This document shows positions 16,874 through 25,568 of a DNA stretch of 64,000 bases, piece after piece. The translations under genes were made by a program, and so were the position numbers. The notes below the pieces were generated by a model that searched no databases, was not told the origin of the DNA, and worked only from the letters and a program-made list of their open reading frames with translations. Source of the DNA: Dietzia sp. B32 (lineage in GTDB: Bacteria > Actinomycetota > Actinomycetes > Mycobacteriales > Mycobacteriaceae). Position 1 is the first letter of the stretch; the number at the start of each line of letters is the position of its first letter. The stretch lies in assembly GCF_024732245.1 (NCBI RefSeq), contig NZ_CP093845.1:2046001-2110000 (forward strand), read 5' to 3'.

Positions 16874-17803
16874 ATGAGCCGGATCGCCCTCGTCCTCGGG
16901 TGTGGCGGCACGATCGGCGGGGCGTGGATGATCGCCGCTCTGCACGCCCTGACGGAGCAGACCGGATTCGATCCCCGGGAGGCGGACGTCCTCCTCGGCA
17001 CCTCCGCGGGCGCCGAGCTGATGACGATGCTGGCCGGCGGCATCGGCGTCGACGAACTCGTGGACATGCAGCGCGGACGAGCCTGCGATCCCCGGCTCCG
17101 GGAACACATCGCGTCCACCCCGCCGAGCCGCCCGCCACGTCCGCGGCTCCCGCTGCTCAACCCCGGCCTGCTCCGCACGCACTCCGGGTTGGCCGCCCTC
17201 ACCGGCATCGCACCCACCGGCCGCGGCGACGCCTCGTGGCTGCAGCGGCTCGCCGAGGGGTTCGAGGTGGGCTCCTGGCTACCCCACCCCGGCGCCCGGA
17301 TCGTCGCCTACGACGTCCGGGCCGGTGAGCGCGTCCTGTTCGGCGCCCCCGACTCGCCGATGGCGACCGTCGGCGAGGCACTACGCGCCTCCTGGGCGAC
17401 CCCGGGGTGGATGCCGCCCGTCCCCATCGGCGACCGGATCTTCGTCGACGGCGGCATGGGCTCCACCGCCTCGGTCGACCTCATCTCCCCCGAGGACGCC
17501 GACCTCGTCTATGTCCTGGCCCCGATGGCGTCCGCGCCCGGTGTCCGCATCCCCGGGCCCGGAGGCGGCGTCGAGTACCGGATGATCCGCCGCCCGATGT
17601 CGACCGTCCTGCACGCGGAGATCGCCACCGTCCGCGCGCGCGGCACCACCGTCGTCCCGATCCTGCCCACCACCGCCGACCTCGCGGGCCTGACCCCGAA
17701 CTTCATGAACGGGTCCCGACGGGTGGCGGCGTTCGAGTCCTCCATGAGGACCGCCCCGCACACGGTTCGCGCCGCGCTGGAGGCGAACGGGGCCGACGTG
17801 TGA
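16874..17803 (+). CDS. patatin-like phospholipase
   Basis: A 309-residue patatin. LVLGCGGTIGGAWMIAALHA provides the glycine-rich oxyanion motif, LLGTSAGAELMTML the nucleophile Ser in GTSAG, and FVDGGMGSTASVDL the catalytic Asp (DGG), together the Ser-Asp dyad of patatins. No signal peptide, so it is probably cytoplasmic or membrane-associated. Its stop overlaps the GTG of the monooxygenase gene (GTGA at 17800-17803), so the two are translationally coupled. Substrate is probably an acyl ester; which lipid is unknown. Confidence 0.85.
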   Translation: MSRIALVLGCGGTIGGAWMIAALHALTEQTGFDPREADVLLGTSAGAELMTMLAGGIGVDELVDMQRGRACDPRLREHIASTPPSRPPRPRLPLLNPGLLRTHSGLAALTGIAPTGRGDASWLQRLAEGFEVGSWLPHPGARIVAYDVRAGERVLFGAPDSPMATVGEALRASWATPGWMPPVPIGDRIFVDGGMGSTASVDLISPEDADLVYVLAPMASAPGVRIPGPGGGVEYRMIRRPMSTVLHAEIATVRARGTTVVPILPTTADLAGLTPNFMNGSRRVAAFESSMRTAPHTVRAALEANGADV

Positions 17804-18251
17804 CCCCGTCCGGCACCCACCCGCCCTCGTCCGCGCCGCGGGAGCCTCGGGTGGTGATCGTGGGGGCCGGGGTCGCCGGCATCACGGCCCTGCACGTCTT
17901 CCGCGAGCGGGGCTTCACCGACGTCACCGTGCTGGAGAAGGGCTCCGACGTCGGCGGGGTCTGGTACTGGAACCGCTACCCGGGCCTGACGTGCGACGTG
18001 CCCTCCCAGCTCTACCAGTTCCGGTTCGCGCCGAAACCCGACTGGTCGCACGTGTGGGCCGACGGCGCCGAGATCCAGCGCTACCACCGCCGGGTCGTCG
18101 ACGGCCTCGGCCTGGCCGGGCACATCCGGACCGACACCGAGGTGGCCGCCGCCCGCTGGGACGAGGGCACCGCGACGTGGGAGCTGACCCTCGCCGCCCG
18201 GGGCAGGGGCGACGGAGGCGGTGGCGACAGCGACGACGGGCGTGGTCACGA

Positions 18252-18288
<37 letters not shown>

Positions 18289-18594
18289 ACCATCACCGCG
18301 GACGTCGTCGTGTTCGCGACAGGGGTCCTGCACCACCCGGCGATCCCCGACATCCCCGGACTGGCGGACTTCCGTGGCGAGGTCGTCCACACCGCACGCT
18401 GGCCCGACGGGCTCGACACGACCGGTCGCCGCGTCGCCGTCCTCGGCACCGGCTCGACCGGCGTCCAGGTGGTGTCCGCCCTCGTCGGTGAAGCGGGATC
18501 GGTCACGCACTACGCCCGCACGCCCCAGTGGATCCTGTGGGCCCCGATGCGGATGCGCCAGCTCGTCGTCGTCGGCTCGGTACTGCGACGGTTC

Positions 18595-18615
18595 CCCACC
18601 GCCCACCGCCCACCG
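18595..18615. repeat. three tandem copies of CCCACCG at the frameshift
   Basis: Exact 7-bp units at 18595-18601, 18602-18608 and 18609-18615. Removal of one unit rejoins the two halves of the monooxygenase. Confidence 0.95.
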
Positions 18616-19444
18616 CGCGCTGTACGCCGCGCTGCAGTGGGGGTCCGGCGTCCTCGCCGACATCACCACCAGACCGTCGTGGCGGCGGCGCGCGGTCCAG
18701 GCCTACGCGCGGCTCTCCCTCCGGGCGCAGGTCCGGGACCCCGACCTCCGCGCCCGGCTCACGCCCGACGACGAGCCGCTGTGCAAGCGGCAGGTGGTCT
18801 CGGGGACGTACTACCGCGCCATCCAGCGCAGCGACGCCGAGCTCGTCACCGACGGGATCGTGCAGGTCACCCCGGACGGGATCCGCACCGCGGACGGCAC
18901 CGAGCGTCCCGCCGACGTGATCGTGCTGGCGACCGGCTTCCGCGCGCACGACTACATGCGCCCCATGGAGGTCGTCGGACGCGACGGCCGCACCCTCGAG
19001 CGCGAGTGGGCCGACGGCCCGCGCGCCTACCGGATGACCGCCATCCCGGGCTTCCCCAACGCGTTCACCGTGCTGGGCCCCAACTCCCCCACCGGCTCGA
19101 TCTCACTGCAGCACACCGCCGAACTCACCGCCCGGTACATCGCCCACTGGCTCGAACTCCTCCGCGACGGCTCGATCCGGTCGGTGGAGGTGACCGAGGA
19201 GGCGACCGCCGAGTTCAACGACGACGTCGCCGGGGCTATGGGGCCGACGGTCTGGAACACCGGCTGCCACTCGTGGTACTTCCACGACGGCGGCACGATC
19301 GACCTGTTCCCCTTCGACCGGGCGCGACTGGCCGAGCTCATGGGGGAACCGGACCACTCGCACTTCCGGGTGGGCTGAGGGCGCTTTCCCGGGTGGGCCG
19401 CCGGCGGCGCAAGCAGGCCCGGCCATCGGAAGACCGAGGGGCTC

Positions 19445-21163
19445 TCAGACGGCCGGTGTGCTGTGACTGGCTGACGACGCGAGATCCTGCGCCGCCACGT
19501 ATCCGAAGACCAGTCCTTGTCCGATCGTGGCGCCGGCGCCGGGGTACCGGTGGCCGAAGGCGTTCGCGGCCGTGTTCCCGATGGCGTACAGGCCAGGTAC
19601 CTCGGTGCCGTCCTCTCGCAGGACACGGGCACGCTCGTCGACCGTCAGTCCACCGCATGTCCCGAGGTCGGATAGGACGACCCGGACGGCGTACAGCGTT
19701 CCGGACAGGGGCCGGAGGTTCGGGTTGGGGGTGACGGTGGGATCGCCGTAGTAGCGGTCATACGCGCTGGCGCCGCGCTGGAAGTCGTAGTCGTTTCCCG
19801 TTCCCGCCAGCCGGTTGAATCGTTCCAGCGTGGCCGCGAGGGAACCGGCGGACACTGCCATACGATCGGCGAGATCCCCCACGTCATCAGCGCGCACGGC
19901 GATGCCTGCCTCGTACCAGCTCTTCGGTAGGGCCATTCTCGGAAAGACCGAGCCAGCCAGCACGTAGCTGTTCCGGTAGCGCTGATCGAACACCAGCCAC
20001 ATATCACCGACCGGGGCACCTGCAGCCTCCCGACGCAGGACCTCCTGCCCGAACGACATGTAGTCGCTGGCTTCGTTGATGAATCGCGAGCCGGTCTCGT
20101 CGACCATGAAGGAACCCGGTAATGACCGCTCCGCCAGCAGCACCTGCGGGCTGGCGTCTCCCACCGGTGCGACCGCGGGGAACCACCAGGCCTCCTCCAT
20201 CAGCGCCGATCCGCCTCCGAGTGCGCGACCTGCCGCGATCCCGTCGCCCGTATTGCCCTCGGCGCCCAGGCTGACGCTCTCCAGCCGGGTTGATTGGTGT
20301 TCATGCCGCATAGTCAGGTCGTGGTCGAATCCGCCAGCTGCGAGTACCACTCCGCGACTGGCCGTCACCACGACACGCCGTCCGTTCTGCTCCACCACGG
20401 CTCCGGTGACGCGGCCGTCCTGCGTGGTCAGCTCTACCAGTGCGGTGTTCGTCCACACCGGCACTCCGGCGCGGACCAGACCCGCGAACATGCCGGCCGC
20501 GAGCGCCCGGCCCCCGGCAAGGTACTCGCGACCGAGGGCCATACCGCCGATTCCCTGTACCGCCCGCTTGGCAATACGCGGCCATGAACGAAGTGGAGTC
20601 CGCGTCATGAGGTTCATCCACTTGTAGTCGGCTCCCGTGACGGGCATCGGAACGGGCGCCTCGAGGACTCCTGGCCGCAACCGCCCGCGCTCGTCTCCTA
20701 GGACGGAGGCATCGAACGGCGAGCACTCACAGGTGCGGCCGAGCGGCGAGCCACCGGGTTTCTCGGGGTGGTAGTCGGAGTAGCCACGCGCCCAGAAGAA
20801 GTCCATCGGGGTCGTACGACGGAGCATCGCGACGGCGTCTCGCCCGTGGTCGAGAAACGCCTCCCAGCGCCGGCTCGGCGCACTGTCACCGACTACGGCC
20901 AGGAGATACTCCCGAGCCGCCTCAGGCGTGTCCGGGGCGCCTCCCGCCCGAAGCGTCTCGTTCCCCGGGATCCAGAATGCCCCGCCCGACCGCGCGGTCG
21001 ATCCACCCACGTACTCGGTCTTCTCCACCACGAGCACACTGAGGCCATGCTCGTGGGAGGCGAGCGCGGCGGCCATTCCGGTCCCCGAGCCGATGACGAG
21101 TACGTCGACTGTGGTCTCCTCGGCCCGCGGGCCGGCTGGTAGTGCAGATGTCGCCACCGTCAC
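19445..21163 (-). CDS. FAD-dependent 3-ketosteroid dehydrogenase-like flavoprotein (KstD family)
   Basis: A 572-residue flavoprotein of the FAD_binding_2/3-oxosteroid 1-dehydrogenase group. LVIGSGTGMAAALA is the dinucleotide motif, VVEKTEYVGGSTARSGGAFW the adjacent FAD-contact region, and the C-terminal LYAIGNTAANAFGHRYPGAG resembles the KstD catalytic end where Tyr and Gly (YPGAG) lie in the active site. It would introduce a double bond into a steroid-like or cyclic ketone; the exact substrate is inference. GTG at 21163 overlaps the stop of the old yellow enzyme gene (GTGA), so the two are an operon. By eye their GC is clearly lower than the surrounding DNA. Confidence 0.75.
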   Translation of the reverse strand: MTVATSALPAGPRAEETTVDVLVIGSGTGMAAALASHEHGLSVLVVEKTEYVGGSTARSGGAFWIPGNETLRAGGAPDTPEAAREYLLAVVGDSAPSRRWEAFLDHGRDAVAMLRRTTPMDFFWARGYSDYHPEKPGGSPLGRTCECSPFDASVLGDERGRLRPGVLEAPVPMPVTGADYKWMNLMTRTPLRSWPRIAKRAVQGIGGMALGREYLAGGRALAAGMFAGLVRAGVPVWTNTALVELTTQDGRVTGAVVEQNGRRVVVTASRGVVLAAGGFDHDLTMRHEHQSTRLESVSLGAEGNTGDGIAAGRALGGGSALMEEAWWFPAVAPVGDASPQVLLAERSLPGSFMVDETGSRFINEASDYMSFGQEVLRREAAGAPVGDMWLVFDQRYRNSYVLAGSVFPRMALPKSWYEAGIAVRADDVGDLADRMAVSAGSLAATLERFNRLAGTGNDYDFQRGASAYDRYYGDPTVTPNPNLRPLSGTLYAVRVVLSDLGTCGGLTVDERARVLREDGTEVPGLYAIGNTAANAFGHRYPGAGATIGQGLVFGYVAAQDLASSASHSTPAV

Positions 21164-22365
21164 TCACCTGCCATCGCGTAGGTCGGCTCATAGACGCAGT
21201 GCGTCGCGCCGTAGACGGTGAACATGCATCCGTTGTTGTGGTCGCACCGGCCCGCGATCATCGGCCGGACCTCCATCCGGCTGACGAGGTCCGGCTCGCG
21301 CAACAGGGCCCGTCCCATTGCGACGAAGTCGAAACCCTCGTCCAACCCGGTCTGCATGTGGTCGAGGCTGTTGATCCCGCCGAGCAGGATCAGCCGGGTG
21401 TTCTTCATGCTTCGCACGAACTGGCGCGCATCGTCGAGCATGTACAGATCGTGGTATTCGTACTCCCCCAGGATGGGCTTGCCGAGCAGCTTCACGCCCG
21501 TCTTGAACGGTTCGCTCATCGCACCGGCGAAACCCTCGATCGGGACATCGCCACGGAACAGGTACATCTGATGGAACACGCTCGACCCCTGCGTGAGTTC
21601 GAGCGCGTCGAGATGGCCGTCCTCGTCCAACATCCGCGCAGACTGCAGCGACTCCTCGAGCCGGATCGATCCCTTGATCCCGTCGGTCATCGACAGCTTG
21701 GCGATGACCGCGGCGGAGTCGCCGATCCGCTGTTTAACGGCTTCGGCGATCTCGCGGACGAACCGGGTGCGGTTCTCTATCGAACCGCCGTATCCGTCCT
21801 TGCGCTTGTTGATCCACGGGGATAGGAAGGCGCTCGGCAGATAGAGATGCCCGAAGTGCAACTCGACGGCGTCGAAGCCTGATTCCACGGCGAGCTCGGC
21901 AGCGTCGGCGAACTGCCTGGTCGCCTCTCGAATCTCCTCCAGCGAGATGCCACGCGAGAGCTGGAAGGACGTCGGGCTGAGAAAGCGACTCGGAGCCATC
22001 GGCTGCTGCCCGGTGATCTTCTTACTCCCTACCGGGCCGGCATGCCCCAACTGCGCCGAGGCCTTCGCACCTGCAGCGTGCATCGTGTCCGTGAACTCCC
22101 GCAACCCGGGAACGGCATCGCGTGTCATGAGGATCTGCCCTGGTGCCGAGAAGCCGGCGCGGGTCGTCGCGCAGTAGGCGAGAGTGGTCATCCCCACCCC
22201 GCCCCGCGCGAACCCCTCGTGGAACGCGATGAGCTCGTCGGTCACCTTCCCCTCCGGGGACCGTCCCTCTGACGTGGCCGCCTTGATCGTGCGGTTGCGC
22301 AGTGTCACCGGCCCGAGCTGAACCGGTTCGAAAACGGAACGCTTGTCGGTCATGGATTCATCCAT
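21160..22365 (-). CDS. NADH:flavin oxidoreductase, old yellow enzyme family
   Basis: A 401-residue flavin oxidoreductase of the OYE family. EPVQLGPVTLRNRTIKAATS is the FMN-barrel opening; FDAVELHFGHLYLPSAFLSP and YGGSIENRTRFVREI are conserved barrel segments, and LGGINSLDHMQ with FVAMGRALLREPDL form the FMN phosphate site. The tail CDHNNGCMF has spaced cysteines but fewer than the Fe-S 2,4-dienoyl-CoA reductases, so a pure FMN enzyme is more likely. ATG at 22365 is preferred over 22353. It starts a two-gene leftward operon with the KstD-like gene, both lower in GC than neighbours, suggesting acquisition. Confidence 0.8.
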   Translation of the reverse strand: MDESMTDKRSVFEPVQLGPVTLRNRTIKAATSEGRSPEGKVTDELIAFHEGFARGGVGMTTLAYCATTRAGFSAPGQILMTRDAVPGLREFTDTMHAAGAKASAQLGHAGPVGSKKITGQQPMAPSRFLSPTSFQLSRGISLEEIREATRQFADAAELAVESGFDAVELHFGHLYLPSAFLSPWINKRKDGYGGSIENRTRFVREIAEAVKQRIGDSAAVIAKLSMTDGIKGSIRLEESLQSARMLDEDGHLDALELTQGSSVFHQMYLFRGDVPIEGFAGAMSEPFKTGVKLLGKPILGEYEYHDLYMLDDARQFVRSMKNTRLILLGGINSLDHMQTGLDEGFDFVAMGRALLREPDLVSRMEVRPMIAGRCDHNNGCMFTVYGATHCVYEPTYAMAGE

Positions 22366-22494
22366 TGAGGGGTCCTTAGCTCGCGGAGTGTTCGACGCCG
22401 TGGGTCGACGAGATCGACGTCGCGTCCGCCTACGAGCATGCGCCGCCGGCATGGCGCGCATCACTGACCGTCCCGCTCGTCGGGAGACTATTTT

Positions 22495-22510
22495 GTCCTA
22501 CGGCAAGGAC
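22495..22510. promoter_or_regulatory. small palindrome upstream of the OYE-KstD operon
   Basis: GTCCT and AGGAC arms flank six bases, 130 bases before the OYE start, in the only AT-rich piece of the upstream region. A regulator operator is possible but no regulator gene is adjacent. Confidence 0.3.
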
Positions 22511-22528
22511 GTGGCGAGAGTCCGATGA

Positions 22529-22990
22529 GTGCGACCTGCACTTATCGGGGTAGCCGATCGCGGAGCTCTTCGCGCCGGAGCTGCACGTCGGCCGTCTGCG
22601 CCGACGGTGATCTCGGAGACGGGGGGCGGGGTCCCCGCCGACAGTCGACTGACTGCCGACGGGGTCTCCAACCGGGTGGTCGGCAACGAGCGGCTCGGGC
22701 AGACCATCCGGGAACTCATGGACGGCGGCGAGCGCGTCACCTCGGTCCACCACGGGCACACGCCCATCATCGAGTTCACCTCCGACACCACCGCCACGGG
22801 CATCTGGGCGATGGAAGACATGCTTTGGTGGTCCCATCCGGACGGCGCCGAGGAGCACCTGCACGGCTACGGGCACTATCACGAGGAGTACCGGCTGGTC
22901 GACGACGTGTGGCTGATCAGCTACCGCAGCCTCACCCGCACCCGCGTCGACCACACGCCGCGGTTCCACGACGCGATCCCCACCAGCTGA
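22529..22990 (+). pseudogene. N-terminally truncated NTF2/SnoaL-like protein
   Basis: From about 22640 the reading frame matches the second half of an NTF2/SnoaL-like alpha+beta protein (SRLTADGVSNRVVGNERLGQ, then TPIIEFTSDTTATGIWAMED and EEYRLVDDVWLISYRSLTRT). The first 35 or so residues (MRPALIGVADRG and on) look like random translation, and the first helices of the fold are missing. This is therefore probably a truncated remnant rather than a functional gene, with its break next to the lower-GC OYE-KstD pair. A GTG at 22529 could still drive a short product. Confidence 0.65.
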
Positions 22991-23011
22991 GACGCGTCGC
23001 CTCCACGCCCG

Positions 23012-24268
23012 TCAGCGCGCCGCCCGCCTGTTGACCGGCCGGGTCCCGTCGCCCAGATCCGGTCGGGGCAGGCGCCGGCCCGGGTCGGCCAGACCGACGA
23101 CGTGGCCGTCCGCCGACAACCGCGTCATCGCCTCGAGCAGCATCCGGCGCGCGCTGGCGTTGACCGAGGACACGCGGCTGAGGTCCAGGGTCACCTCGCT
23201 CGGCCCCTCGGGGATCTCGGCGAGGCGTCGCAGGACCTGTTCGGCGCTGGCGAACGTCATGGGGCCCTGCAGCCGGAAGGTGCGGCGCCCGGAGATCTCG
23301 TCGAACCGCACCGAGCGGACGGCCTCCACGTCCGTGACGGTGGTGTTCATCAGGTGCAACTCGAGGTCGTGGGACAGCCGCTCGAAGGTGCGCACCCCCT
23401 CCACGCTGTGGCCGTGCTCGTCGAGCCGCGGGGAGAACACCCCGAGCCCGACCTGCCCGGGCAGGGCACCGAAGATCCCGCCCGACACCCCGCTCTTGGC
23501 GGGGATCCCCACGGTGGACATCCAGTCCCCCGCAGCGTCGTACATGCCGCAGGTGGCCATCACAGCGAGCACCTGCCGGGCGACCGGCGCCGACACCACG
23601 CGCTCCTTGGTGACCGGGTTGATGCCGCCCGTCGCCAGCGTCACCGCCATCACCGCCAGGTCGCGCACGGTCACCCGGTAGGCGCACTGCCGGGTGTAGC
23701 CGCGCACCACCTCATCCGGGTCGTTCGCGATGATCCCGCCCGCGCGCACGAGGTTGGCCATGGCCCGGTTGCGGAACGCCGTGCGCAGCTCCGAGTCGAG
23801 CACGGCGTCGTCCACTCCGAGCTCGCGGCCCGCGAAGGCGGACAACCCCTGCCGCACCGCCTCGTCGCGGTCGTCCTGGGTCGCGTCGGGCTCGCTCACC
23901 AGCGTGTGCGTGGTGATGGCCCCGATGTTGATCATCGGGTTGCGCGGCCGGCCCGTCTCGCGGTCCAGGGAGATCTGGTTGAACGCGTCCCCGGACGGCT
24001 CCACCTCGACCTTCTCCAGGACCGCCTCGATTCCCCGGTCCCGCAGCGCGAGCGCATAGACGAACGGCTTGCTCATCGACTGGATGGTGAACTCGGCGTC
24101 CGCGTCCCCGGCGGTGTAGACGATGCCGTCCATCGTGCAGGCGGCCACCGCGAACCGGTCGGGGTCCACGGCCGCGAGCTCGGGGATGTAGTCGGCGAGC
24201 CGGCCGGCGTCACCGTTCGAGCAGGCGTCGCGGATCTCGAGCAGATAGTCAGGTACCGGCGTCTTCAC
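23012..24268 (-). CDS. glsA: glutaminase with C-terminal STAS domain
   Basis: A 418-residue fusion. Residues 1-310 are a serine-dependent beta-lactamase-like glutaminase (L-glutamine to glutamate and ammonia): FTIQSMSKPFVYAL has the S-x-x-K catalytic pair, with NPMINIGAITT and AKSGVSGGIFGALP as later family motifs. About residues 320-410 (FRLQGPMTFASAEQVLRR to VTLDLSRVSSVNASARRM) form a STAS domain, as in anti-sigma antagonists and sulfate transporters. The phosphorylatable Ser of antagonists may be within SSVNASA, but that is uncertain. The pairing is seen in other actinobacterial glutaminases and probably serves regulation or oligomerisation. Confidence 0.9.
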   Translation of the reverse strand: MKTPVPDYLLEIRDACSNGDAGRLADYIPELAAVDPDRFAVAACTMDGIVYTAGDADAEFTIQSMSKPFVYALALRDRGIEAVLEKVEVEPSGDAFNQISLDRETGRPRNPMINIGAITTHTLVSEPDATQDDRDEAVRQGLSAFAGRELGVDDAVLDSELRTAFRNRAMANLVRAGGIIANDPDEVVRGYTRQCAYRVTVRDLAVMAVTLATGGINPVTKERVVSAPVARQVLAVMATCGMYDAAGDWMSTVGIPAKSGVSGGIFGALPGQVGLGVFSPRLDEHGHSVEGVRTFERLSHDLELHLMNTTVTDVEAVRSVRFDEISGRRTFRLQGPMTFASAEQVLRRLAEIPEGPSEVTLDLSRVSSVNASARRMLLEAMTRLSADGHVVGLADPGRRLPRPDLGDGTRPVNRRAAR

Positions 24269-24284
24269 GCCACCAGCGTGTCAT

Positions 24285-24330
24285 GCCGGAGGGCCCGGGG
24301 CGGCGTGTGCACCGCCCCGGCCCCTCCGGC
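24285..24330. terminator. strong hairpin between cupin and glutaminase genes
   Basis: 19-bp arms at 24285-24303 and 24312-24330 with one mismatch and an 8-base loop. It follows the leftward cupin gene and lies before the glutaminase gene's start, so it can end cupin transcription. No T-tract. Confidence 0.6.
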
Positions 24331-24386
24331 ACCGCGAACCGGTCGCGGTCACGATCGTCGTCAGTGATCCCGGTCAGTGATCCCGG

Positions 24387-24794
24387 TCAGTGGTCGTGAT
24401 GGTCGTCCGCCTTGGTCGGGTGGACGGTCCCGTGCTCGTGCTCCGGCGGACCGTACAGCGAGTACACCTTGAGGTCGTCCTCACCGATGTTGGTGACGTT
24501 GTGCCAGCTCCCGGCGGGCACGAGGATGACCCAGTCGTCGGAGACCTCGCGCACGAAGTCGAGCTGATCCTTCGCGGGGCCCATCTCGACCCGACCCTTC
24601 CCGGCCTCGACGCGCAGGAACTGGTCGTGGTCGTCGTGGACCTCGAGACCGATGTCGTCCCCGGGCTTGATGCTCATGACGGTGAGCTGCATGTGCGATC
24701 CCGTCCACAGCGTGGTGCGGTAGTTGTCGTTGGCGAGGGTGGCGTCCTCGATGTCGACGACGAACGGGTTCGGACCCTGATCGGTGGGGCTCAT
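24387..24794 (-). CDS. cupin-domain protein
   Basis: A 135-residue single cupin. [20 protein letters not shown] then [16 protein letters not shown] holds cupin motif 1 with the metal-type His and Glu, and [16 protein letters not shown] motif 2 with a His. The C-terminus is His/Asp-rich. It resembles the small mannose-6-phosphate-isomerase-like cupins, sometimes metal-dependent; the reaction is unknown. ATG at 24794 follows GCAGGAGC. The DNA past the stop carries a 13-bp tandem repeat, CAGTGATCCCGGT twice. Confidence 0.8.
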   Translation of the reverse strand: MSPTDQGPNPFVVDIEDATLANDNYRTTLWTGSHMQLTVMSIKPGDDIGLEVHDDHDQFLRVEAGKGRVEMGPAKDQLDFVREVSDDWVILVPAGSWHNVTNIGEDDLKVYSLYGPPEHEHGTVHPTKADDHHDH

Positions 24795-24977
24795 CGATGC
24801 TCCTGCTTCTTCGTAGACGGGTGTACGCGGTGGCCGGCGGCCAGCGTTCCGTCTCGAGTTTCGACGACTCCCGGGACGCTCGCAAGCAAGGGCATCCTCC
24901 CGAGTCGCGGCCCGGGCGACATTTCCCCATCCCGTCACGGGGCCACAACGATCAGGCCACGAGGGTTCACGTACCCC

Positions 24978-25451
24978 CTGCGCAGTGCGGACACCACCGA
25001 GGAGACCGGCGCTGCGGCCGAGGGCGACATCGTCGACACCGCGAACGCCGCGGGCGACTTCACCACCCTCACCCAGGCCATCGAGGCCGCGGGCCTGACG
25101 GAGACCCTCAAGGGGCCCGGTCCGTTCACGGTCTTCGCCCCCACGGACGAGGCGTTCGAGGCCCTGCCCGAGGGCACGCTGGACGAGCTGCTGGCCGACC
25201 CCACGGGCGACCTGGCGCAGATCCTGCAGTACCACGTGATCGAGGGTGAGGTCCCGGCCGCCGACGTACTCGAGATGGACGGCCAGACGGTCGCGACCCT
25301 CCAGGGCGGGGAGCTCACGGTCGAGGTGGAGGGCGAGAACGTCGCCCTCGTCGATGGGAACGGCACCCGCGTCAACGTCGTCCAGACCGACGTGGACGCC
25401 ACCAACGGCGTCATCCACGTCCTCGACGGAGTCCTGATGCCGCCCGCCTGA
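24978..25451 (+). pseudogene. fasciclin (FAS1) domain remnant without a start codon
   Basis: From about 24990 to the stop at 25451 the frame encodes a clear FAS1 domain ([19 protein letters not shown], then [20 protein letters not shown], and [15 protein letters not shown] at the end). No ATG, GTG or TTG occurs in frame between the cupin gene and the domain, only a CTG at 24978, and there is no signal peptide or lipobox, which secreted fasciclins such as MPT70/83 have. I infer a promoterless 5' truncation. CTG initiation cannot be ruled out. Confidence 0.65.
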
Positions 25452-25568
25452 CCCGCCGGTGACACTCGCTGCGCCCCGACCCGGTCCTTCCCCGACCGGC
25501 CGGGGCGTGGCTCGTGTCAGGCGGGCGTGCAAGCTGGACGTGTCAGCTGCGCGCGCCAGCCGGTCGGG

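Noticed and set aside
24361-24390. 13-bp tandem repeat at the 3' end of the cupin gene
   Set aside because: Only two copies, no link to a gene boundary function beyond the stop codon; likely local duplication.
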